Source of the DNA: DATKGL01 sp035510455
Lineage (GTDB): Bacteria; Patescibacteriota; Saccharimonadia; Saccharimonadales; UBA4665
Reading direction: 5' to 3'
Assembly (NCBI GenBank): GCA_035510455.1
Contig: DATKHB010000014.1
Location: forward strand, 1-10,150
Length of the DNA: 10,150 nt
Position numbers and translations under genes: made by a program. The notes beneath the pieces were generated by a model that worked only from the letters and a program-made list of their open reading frames with translations, was not told the origin of the DNA and ran no database searches. Every line of letters begins with the position of its first letter. Positions within the stretch are counted from its first letter, which is position 1. Shown here in pieces: positions 6,473 to 10,150 of the stretch.

Positions 6473-6527
6473 GAATATATCAGTAGTAAATGCACGATTT
6501 CCTATAGATGGATAAGAGCACCAAACA

Positions 6528-6556
6528 TTGAGTTTTGGTGAAATTTCTTTTATAAT
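6528..6556 (+). promoter_or_regulatory. Strong sigma70-like promoter of tRNA-Gly
   Basis: TTGAGT (6528-6533), a 17-base spacer and perfect TATAAT (6551-6556). Initiation near 6563 leaves about seven bases before the tRNA 5' end at 6570. Confidence 0.85.
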
Positions 6557-6569
6557 CCATCGAAGTTAT

Positions 6570-6646
6570 GCGGGTGTAGCTCAGTTGTTTAGAGCGCATC
6601 CTTGCCAAGGATGAGGCCACGGGTTAGAGTCCCGTCACCCGCACCA
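6570..6646 (+). tRNA. tRNA-Gly (GCC) with an altered elbow (U19-A56)
   Basis: The 77-base cloverleaf has acceptor GCGGGTG (6570-6576)/CACCCGC (6636-6642), discriminator A6643 and encoded CCA. The anticodon stem CATCC/GGATG encloses TTGCCAA, giving GCC. The T stem ACGGG/CCCGT is perfect. Two positions that are nearly invariant in tRNAs are changed: the D-loop reads AGTTGTTTA (T at 6588, position 19, instead of G) and the T-loop reads TTAGAGT (A at 6626, position 56, instead of C). The 19-56 tertiary pair would become U-A instead of G-C, so the change is compensatory. Its last 23 bases overlap, antisense, the 3' end of the serine recombinase gene, including that gene's stop codon. Confidence 0.95.
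6624..6646. other. Candidate attachment site at the tRNA-Gly 3' end
   Basis: The tRNA T-loop to CCA end is also the 3' end of the recombinase gene. A site-specific recombinase abutting a tRNA 3' end is the classic junction of an integrated element, where the att core restores the tRNA. I found no second copy of this stretch in the window, so the other junction is unverified, and large serine recombinases use tRNA genes less often than tyrosine integrases. Confidence 0.35.
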
Positions 6647-8171
6647 GATGATTTTGTTCAGTTGTGGCTAATCTGTAGAGCCGACTTACTTCAGGGGTGT
6701 AAACTTTATTTTTTTTGTCGATATAAAATCCAGCTGGGAATAGAACGTCTTTACACCTCAATCTGTTTTCCTTAGAAACAAGGTTAGTGTCTAAAAAATT
6801 ATCACCAGTGTTTTGGACGAACTTAAAAGCAAATCTTAGAAACCGATCTCTATCGTCTTCGGCACTGTCCCTGAGCTTTTCAAGACTATCCTCTAGATCA
6901 CTGATCTCAACTTTCTTCTTCCCAATAGAAGCTAAGATCTCATCCTTGATTGATGCATTACTAGGTTCAGTTATGGCTTCTATCTGTTGTTCTATAGACA
7001 GTTTGAGACTCTTAATTTTATGGTCAGTCCTATTAGCTTCTCTAACAGCTTCCCCTTCTTTCTTCCTCCAAACAATATCGAGTGACTTGTAGAGCTTCTT
7101 TAGACCGTTTTGCGTTATAGGGTGCAAATTGAACTGTAACTCTATCTCCGAATGTATATCTAAGCGGTGGAATAGCCTACCACAGGATCGGCATCTATAT
7201 TTTTCATAAGTAGGAGAGTTCTTTTTGCCATTAGTGTGATCGTAACCGACGAGTCTTCCTATGCTGTTGTCTCTGCACAATTCACAGGTAACAAGGTTGG
7301 AAACAGGATATTTCGGATTGCCATTTTTATGAGGTCCAGATTGAGTCTTAATCTTAGCATCCATTATCCTTATAAGCCCATAGTGCTGATTCTTAGTGAT
7401 TAGAGGCTCATGTAGCCCGTCTTCATTACGAAACTTAACCTGTTTGTCAATTTCGACAATGGCAGCGTAGAACGGATCGGTAACAATCTTTCTGAACTTG
7501 TCCATCTTGTACTTAGAGTGACCTACCATAAAGCCACTATCGTTAAGCTCTATTAGTGCCTGGGTGGGGGTTATGCGCCTCGTTACTATCTTTAGCAGGA
7601 TATCGCTTAGTATCGGACCACGAATAGGGTGAATCTCTGGGATACCAGGCTCGTAGCCCCTCTTATATCCTGGTTTTGGAGCGAACGGCCATCTGCCATG
7701 TTTTAAAGCACTAATTTGCCCATCAATCGATTTCTTCTGGCGCTCCACATTGCTTCCTTCGCCCTTAAATGCCTCAAGGGCCTTAAATAACTTGGATTGG
7801 TGATCGTCCGTATTTAATTGTGGTTGCGATGCGTAGACTATCTTTACGCCAACTTCCTCCCTAAATCTAACTTCAAAATAAAATAGCTCATCCACGCTTC
7901 TCATAAACCTGTCAACTTCGTGAACGATTAGATATTTTACCTGGGGGTGTTTTTTGCAGTAATGTAGCATTTCCTTTAGATCTTTTCGGTTGACGTTTGT
8001 TCCTGCTTTGCTAGAAACACTACCAGACCATTGGCCATCATCGGGTATAATGGCCTCCAGCTCATTTGCGGCGTTTAGTACAGCTTCAGCTTGTCTCTCT
8101 AAGCTATTATTCTCAAGTTGCTCTGGGGTCGAGACCCTGCAAGTTGTTATGGCAAGTATTTGTTTAGACAT
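6624..8171 (-). CDS. Large serine recombinase (site-specific integrase)
   Basis: A 515-residue DNA recombinase that breaks and rejoins att sites through a phosphoserine link. The resolvase domain (about 5-140) shows CRVSTPEQ with the nucleophile S14, SLERQ (23-27) and VHEVDRFMRSVDEL (83-96), with the catalytic-type arginines R88 and R91. The Recombinase domain (about 145-270) starts with the typical GQISALKHGRWPFAPKPGYKRG. A zinc ribbon has CELC (296-299) and CRSC (327-330). A coiled coil (about 360-440) and a C-terminal segment follow. Length is typical (450-600). The ATG at 8171 has AAGGA (8178-8182) six bases upstream. The stop and the last six-plus codons lie antisense in tRNA-Gly, so the extreme C-terminus may depend on the integrated state. 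No terminator follows. A 9-base-stem hairpin sits just upstream of its ribosome binding site. Confidence 0.95.
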   Translation of the reverse strand: MSKQILAITTCRVSTPEQLENNSLERQAEAVLNAANELEAIIPDDGQWSGSVSSKAGTNVNRKDLKEMLHYCKKHPQVKYLIVHEVDRFMRSVDELFYFEVRFREEVGVKIVYASQPQLNTDDHQSKLFKALEAFKGEGSNVERQKKSIDGQISALKHGRWPFAPKPGYKRGYEPGIPEIHPIRGPILSDILLKIVTRRITPTQALIELNDSGFMVGHSKYKMDKFRKIVTDPFYAAIVEIDKQVKFRNEDGLHEPLITKNQHYGLIRIMDAKIKTQSGPHKNGNPKYPVSNLVTCELCRDNSIGRLVGYDHTNGKKNSPTYEKYRCRSCGRLFHRLDIHSEIELQFNLHPITQNGLKKLYKSLDIVWRKKEGEAVREANRTDHKIKSLKLSIEQQIEAITEPSNASIKDEILASIGKKKVEISDLEDSLEKLRDSAEDDRDRFLRFAFKFVQNTGDNFLDTNLVSKENRLRCKDVLFPAGFYIDKKNKVYTPEVSRLYRLATTEQNHLVRVTGL

Positions 8172-8181
8172 AAATGATCCT

Positions 8182-8257
8182 TACTAATAAAAGCGGAGAC
8201 CCCTTGGACAAGGCTTGCAGATGTAAGCCAAAAGAAGTCTCCGCTACTACTAATAAA
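8182..8257. repeat. 10-base direct repeats flanking a hairpin upstream of the recombinase
   Basis: TACTAATAAA occurs at 8182-8191 and exactly again at 8248-8257, bracketing the 8192-8245 hairpin. The left copy merges with the recombinase leader (its SD begins at 8178) and the right copy abuts the stop of the small upstream gene. It could be a duplicated leader, a target-site-like duplication or part of a recombinase site. Confidence 0.6.
8192..8245 (-). terminator. Large hairpin with T-run ahead of the recombinase (terminator or attenuator)
   Basis: AGCGGAGAC (8192-8200) and GTCTCCGCT (8237-8245) are a perfect 9-base inverted repeat. On the minus strand the stem is followed by TTTTATT, as in an intrinsic terminator. 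The 36-base interior can form GGCTT/AAGCC or CCTT/AAGG hairpins that share two C residues and so are mutually exclusive. It lies between the small gene's stop (8258) and the recombinase SD (8178), so it could end one transcript or gate the next. Confidence 0.55.
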
Positions 8258-8401
8258 TTATTCTTCTTTAATCTCATCTGCATTATTTTGTCCATTATTA
8301 ATTTTAACATTGGCCCTCTGCTCTTTATAAATATCGTAGATTAGCTCTGCCAGAGCCATAGCGTCTTCTTCTGCGGTGGTGAGTGAGGGGTTACTTTTCA
8401 T
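8258..8401 (-). CDS. Small acidic protein of 47 residues, unknown function
   Basis: Starting at the ATG at 8401, the peptide begins MKSNPSLTTAEEDAMALAEL and ends in an acidic tail DEIKEE, with TAA at 8260-8258. Residues 9-30 could form one amphipathic helix; there is no membrane segment, cysteine or known motif. It is in the same direction as, and lies between, the GRPKG protein and the recombinase, so it is probably part of the same element. The ribosome binding site is weak (GGA, about nine bases upstream), and a terminator-like hairpin ends about 14 bases before the start codon. Coding is supported by the uninterrupted frame, its fit between the two hairpins and plausible composition. It may be an excisionase-like or regulatory partner, but nothing in the sequence demonstrates that. 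Confidence 0.5.
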   Translation of the reverse strand: MKSNPSLTTAEEDAMALAELIYDIYKEQRANVKINNGQNNADEIKEE

Positions 8402-8414
8402 TATTTTTCCAAAC

Positions 8415-8441
8415 AAAAAAGCCCCCAATTGCTTGAGGGCT
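8415..8441 (-). terminator. Intrinsic terminator after the GRPKG protein gene
   Basis: On the minus strand AGCCCTC (8441-8435) and GGGGGCT (8426-8420) form a stem of seven positions with one mismatch around an 8-base loop, followed by six T residues. It lies about 50 bases after the GRPKG gene's stop and 14 bases before the small gene's ATG. Confidence 0.7.
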
Positions 8442-8444
8442 AAA

Positions 8445-8460
8445 GGCTGCTAGTGCGGCC
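8445..8460. repeat. GC-rich near-palindrome between the GRPKG gene and its terminator
   Basis: GGCTGC TAGT GCGGCC (8445-8460) folds into a 6-base stem with one G-U pair and a tetraloop. It sits beside the 8415-8441 terminator in the short gap after the GRPKG gene. There is no T-run, so a role other than termination (RNA processing or protein binding) is possible, and chance is not excluded. Confidence 0.25.
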
Positions 8461-8491
8461 TATATTATTTGCCTGATTAAGACGGATTTTA

Positions 8492-8896
8492 TCAAATATC
8501 CTCGACTTTGTCTAGATACTTATAGAACCTATCGATAATTTCTTCTCTGTTACCTCCACCCATTGAACTCATACCGAACATTATAGGAATTGGTAAAGTT
8601 TTTTCGCTTGTCTCAATATTAACTGAGTTCCCGTAGCCGTACCTGGCAAGCCAATCGGCAGCTCGCATATCTCCCGACATAGCTTTAATAATAGCTGTTT
8701 GGATTATTGCCTTAATTGGCGCCCCCTTAAACTCTACATAGCCCTTAATAGGGTGTGCCACTAAGGCAGTAAACTCTCCATCGTTTAATAGCTTCTGTAT
8801 CCAGCTAGACAGGCTAATAGACCCCTTGGGGCGTCCCTTGGTGTTACGCCTAGGGTCTTCACCCTGTCGAAACGGTTTAAGATTCTGGTTATTCAC
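8492..8896 (-). CDS. GRPKG-motif protein, DUF5681/small-terminase-like
   Basis: From the GTG at 8896 this is a 134-residue protein beginning MNNQNLKPFRQGEDPRR. It has a basic GRPKGS motif (21-26), then helices, including SSWIQKLLND and an AIIQTAIIKAMSGDMRAADWLARYGYG segment (about 80-106). The FxxGxxxRxNxxGRPKGS opening and the GDxxAADWLxxYGYG segment resemble DUF5681-type and phage small-terminase-like proteins as I remember them, which would suggest DNA binding in packaging or element maintenance. The assignment is tentative. I prefer the GTG because GAGGT (8905-8901) is suitably placed. A TTG at 8917 would add seven residues but starts right at the T-run of the upstream terminator hairpin. 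The stop is TGA. The gene reads toward the recombinase, with hairpins on both sides. Confidence 0.75.
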   Translation of the reverse strand: MNNQNLKPFRQGEDPRRNTKGRPKGSISLSSWIQKLLNDGEFTALVAHPIKGYVEFKGAPIKAIIQTAIIKAMSGDMRAADWLARYGYGNSVNIETSEKTLPIPIMFGMSSMGGGNREEIIDRFYKYLDKVEDI

Positions 8897-8919
8897 TATT
8901 ACCTCGCAGTTAATCAAAT

Positions 8920-8944
8920 AAAAAGCCCTCCGTTTAAGAGGGCT
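8920..8944 (-). terminator. Terminator-like hairpin in the leader of the GRPKG gene
   Basis: On the minus strand GAGGGCT's complement gives AGCCCTC (8944-8938), loop TTAAACG, then GAGGGCT (8930-8924) and TTTTATTTG. The 7-base stem is perfect. It lies between a candidate promoter (8996-8968) and the gene start at 8896, where no coding sequence needs ending, so attenuation is plausible. Confidence 0.7.
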
Positions 8945-8967
8945 GAGATAATTGCCTAACTAGCACT

Positions 8968-8996
8968 ATTGTAGCTCTAATCTATTGATATATCTA
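8968..8996 (-). promoter_or_regulatory. Candidate leftward promoter of the recombinase-side genes
   Basis: On the minus strand TAGATA (8996-8991) and TACAAT (8973-8968) are 17 bases apart. Transcription would begin near 8961 and run into the 8944-8920 hairpin after about 17 bases. The -35 overlaps a TCTAGA repeat (8993-8998), which would let a repressor block it. Confidence 0.4.
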
Positions 8997-9122
8997 GACC
9001 AGGGACTTATTCTAAAGGAGTCTAGACTAGTGTCAGTTTTTCTACTCTATCGAGAGTGATTTGCATCAAATTGTGGCAATTCACTCCGAAAACAGTAGGT
9101 GCAAATCTGCTGCTGGTCTAGA
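8993..9122. repeat. Three TCTAGA-centred repeats in the divergent intergenic region
   Basis: TCTAGACCAG (8993-9002) and its exact inverse CTGGTCTAGA (9113-9122) flank a third, palindromic copy AGTCTAGACT (9019-9028). TCTAGA is rare enough in this composition that three copies in 130 bases between divergent genes look like operators or a recombination site. No ligand is evident. Confidence 0.45.
9055..9085. repeat. Imperfect 10-base inverted repeat in the divergent intergenic region
   Basis: AGTGATTTGC (9055-9064) and GCAATTCACT (9076-9085) pair at nine of ten positions around an 11-base spacer. Either a hairpin in the leader of the 9168 gene or a dimeric operator is possible. With the TCTAGA repeats it accounts for much of the 8945-9167 interval, which otherwise holds no gene that I can support. 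Confidence 0.4.
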
Positions 9123-9167
9123 CAATCTAGGTGTGGATTGTCACTTTTTAATTTAAGGAGAAGTTTT

Positions 9168-9452
9168 ATGGAGAGCAGAGACGCAGTTTCAGCATGGTTA
9201 GTAGGTTTTTGTGTGGTACTAATATTGTTAATCGGTTCAATAATTTACGGTGTTAGTCTCAATAAGCAGAAAACTCAACTTAGCAACGAATTAAATGTCA
9301 CCAAGACCAGTCTCAGTCAACTAACCAGCAGCAATGCTCAGCAGCGGCAAAGCTGCATTGCAAATGGTGAGAATAATGGCGGTGGTGGTGTCACCGCTTC
9401 GCTCTTGTCATCAATAGTTAGTGCTTGTCAGGCAGAGTATCCGACTAATTAA
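9168..9452 (+). CDS. Small single-pass membrane protein with a short coiled coil
   Basis: The function is not recognised. The ATG at 9168 is preceded by a strong AAGGAG (9155-9160) seven bases upstream; an in-frame GTG at 9099 exists but lacks such a site. The 94-residue product has a short N-terminal tail, one hydrophobic helix (about 9-30), a polar heptad-like segment (about 32-60, KQKTQLSNELNVTKTSLSQL) and a small C-terminal part with a GGGG turn and cysteines at 63 and 87 that could form a disulfide outside the membrane. The size and layout resemble accessory membrane proteins (pilin-like or phage spanin/holin-like), but no motif decides. Its stop is 11 bases before the next ATG, so the two genes form an operon and probably act together at the envelope. 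Confidence 0.75.
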   Translation: MESRDAVSAWLVGFCVVLILLIGSIIYGVSLNKQKTQLSNELNVTKTSLSQLTSSNAQQRQSCIANGENNGGGGVTASLLSSIVSACQAEYPTN

Positions 9453-9463
9453 GGTAGAGAATC

Positions 9464-10150
9464 ATGCAACCACTATTTGACCTAGATAAACTTCACAAGC
9501 AACACAGGCGTAAAAAGATTCAGAATAGTCTTATAGCTGGCCTAGTTTTGGTCGTAATATTAGTAGTCGGCGGTGCTTTAGTGCTATCCCATAAAAAACC
9601 CACTGAGCATTTAGCAACAGTAACCGATACGGCCACATCTTTACCAAATACTCCTTCGTCAAGCGCCACCCCAACTTCCACGGCGCCTAGCGCAACCTAC
9701 TCTAATATACTAAGTCAAGAAGAAGCCCAAGATAAAGCAATAGCGGCTGAGGATGAGGCTCAGGCGCAGCAAGACATTAAAAATGCTGAGAATAGTCAGA
9801 CGTCATTAAATAGTGAGGCTCCGCCGAGTAACACGCCATTAGTGGCTCCTTCTATTGGGCCATACCCTTTAACGGCAAGTACGGGTGATCTAAATGGCAC
9901 TTATTACTACGCTGTAACATTTGTTACTAATACAGGAACAGAAACGAGTCTTAGCCCCGCATCATTAACCGTGTCTCCCGTTAATCAGGAAGTCTGGGTT
10001 GATAATATACCAACCAGTTCTAACAGTTCAGTAAATGAGCGTAAGATTTATCGGACAATGGCGAACGGTAGTTCGATAGGGCCTTATTATTTAGTATCTA
10101 CAATAACTGACAATTCAACCACTTATTATTATGACAATATCCCTGACAGC
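9464..10150 (+). CDS. Membrane-anchored surface protein with phage-tail-type beta domain (partial)
   Basis: The frame is open from the ATG at 9464 to the window end (229 codons). A basic N-terminus (HKQHRRKK) precedes one helix (about 23-42), giving a cytoplasm-in anchor. A Ser/Thr/Pro linker (52-82) and a Glu/Ala/Gln helical stretch (about 84-113) follow. From about residue 133 comes a beta-rich module: LNGTYYYAVTFVT (143-155), ETSLSP, VWVDNIP, RKIYRT and YYLVSTITDN (208-217). This pattern (tYyYavtfvt...gEts.s...iYRt...yyLvsti.Dn) is one I associate with repeat modules in phage tail/adsorption proteins and bacterial adhesins; no search was possible. AAGG (9451-9454) overlaps the upstream stop region and could be its ribosome binding site. 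More repeats may follow beyond the window. A surface adhesin is the likeliest role. Confidence 0.75.
   Translation, partial: MQPLFDLDKLHKQHRRKKIQNSLIAGLVLVVILVVGGALVLSHKKPTEHLATVTDTATSLPNTPSSSATPTSTAPSATYSNILSQEEAQDKAIAAEDEAQAQQDIKNAENSQTSLNSEAPPSNTPLVAPSIGPYPLTASTGDLNGTYYYAVTFVTNTGTETSLSPASLTVSPVNQEVWVDNIPTSSNSSVNERKIYRTMANGSSIGPYYLVSTITDNSTTYYYDNIPDS

Larger units (their letters stand above)
6624..10150. mobile_element. Probable integrated element (prophage-like or integrative), partial
   Basis: From tRNA-Gly to the right edge the genes change from housekeeping to mobile-type content: a large serine recombinase, a 47-residue orphan, a GRPKG small-terminase-like protein, and two membrane-anchored or surface proteins, one with a phage-tail-type beta domain. 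Every leftward gene is preceded by a terminator-like hairpin, unlike the chromosomal genes to the left. No capsid, portal or large terminase gene lies in the window, so phage, satellite or conjugative element cannot be told apart. The right boundary is not visible. Confidence 0.5.

Noticed and set aside
6787..8187. Rightward Ser/Leu-rich frames inside the recombinase region
   Set aside because: Their Ser/Leu-rich, low-complexity translations are typical of antisense reading of a coiled-coil gene; no SD.
9020..9066. Leftward 14-codon frame (ATG at 9066) as a leader peptide for attenuation
   Set aside because: It ends well before the 8944-8920 hairpin, lacks a clear SD and regulatory codon run, and lies upstream of the candidate promoter.
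9099..9167. GTG at 9099 as the start of the small membrane protein
   Set aside because: It would add a Cys/Arg-rich 23-residue stretch before the membrane helix; the ATG at 9168 has a strong SD and a normal N-terminus.
6624..10150. CRISPR array or restriction/defence system in the element
   Set aside because: No regularly spaced repeats and no nuclease, methyltransferase or toxin-antitoxin motif was seen.
1..10150. Use of an alternative genetic code (TGA as Gly, as in SR1/Gracilibacteria)
   Set aside because: The genes read cleanly under the standard code, and TGA is a natural stop at 8494-8492 with full-length products throughout.

Overview
The window looks like a chromosome segment of a Patescibacteria/CPR bacterium, most plausibly a Candidatus Saccharibacteria (TM7) relative. 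This is an inference, not a search result. It rests on the mix of genes (a small RRM glycine-rich RNA-binding protein, a GH37-like cytoplasmic trehalase, a LytR-CpsA-Psr cell-wall ligase, a Glu/Leu/Phe/Val dehydrogenase and a CPR-type NPxLPRxR helix-turn-helix protein), the moderate AT richness, the short intergenic gaps, and repeated sigma70-like promoters that sit right against start codons and predict leaderless mRNAs. TGA is used as a stop, so this is not a code-25 lineage.

Layout, left to right. Positions 1-57 (-) hold the first 19 codons of an HTH/transposase-like gene. Positions 201-603 (+) are ssrA (tmRNA), with its promoter at 168-173 and an intrinsic terminator at 616-639. A Pro/Gln-rich four-helix membrane protein follows (679-1581, +), converging on an RRM RNA-binding protein (1805-2149, -) across a bidirectional terminator (1759-1785). 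The dehydrogenase (2388-3590, +) converges on the LCP ligase (3597-4916, -) with only 6 bases between them. LCP and the trehalase (5077-6357, +) diverge from a shared 160-base regulatory interval. Two divergent tRNAs follow: Phe-GAA (6379-6454, -) and Gly-GCC (6570-6646, +).

From tRNA-Gly rightward the content changes to what looks like one end of an integrated element. A large serine recombinase (6624-8171, -) has a 3' end lying antisense inside the tRNA-Gly gene. Upstream of it in the same direction are a 47-codon small gene (8258-8401) and a GRPKG-motif protein resembling DUF5681/small-terminase-like proteins (8492-8896). A structured, operator-rich interval (8945-9167) separates these from two rightward genes: a single-pass membrane protein with a short coiled coil (9168-9452) and a membrane-anchored protein with a phage-tail/surface-type beta domain that runs off the window (9464-10150). 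I see no second tRNA-Gly 3' copy in the window, so the far end of the element is probably outside it.

The most interesting signals are in RNA. (1) tRNA-Gly has a paired change at its D-loop/T-loop elbow (G19 to U, C56 to A), and the same A56 creates the antisense stop codon of the recombinase. (2) tmRNA has lost both the D-loop GG and the T-loop UUC consensus while keeping its acceptor and T stems. (3) In the element, each of the three leftward genes is preceded, 14-24 bases before its start codon, by an intrinsic-terminator-like hairpin. This suggests an attenuation or antitermination architecture next to the recombinase.
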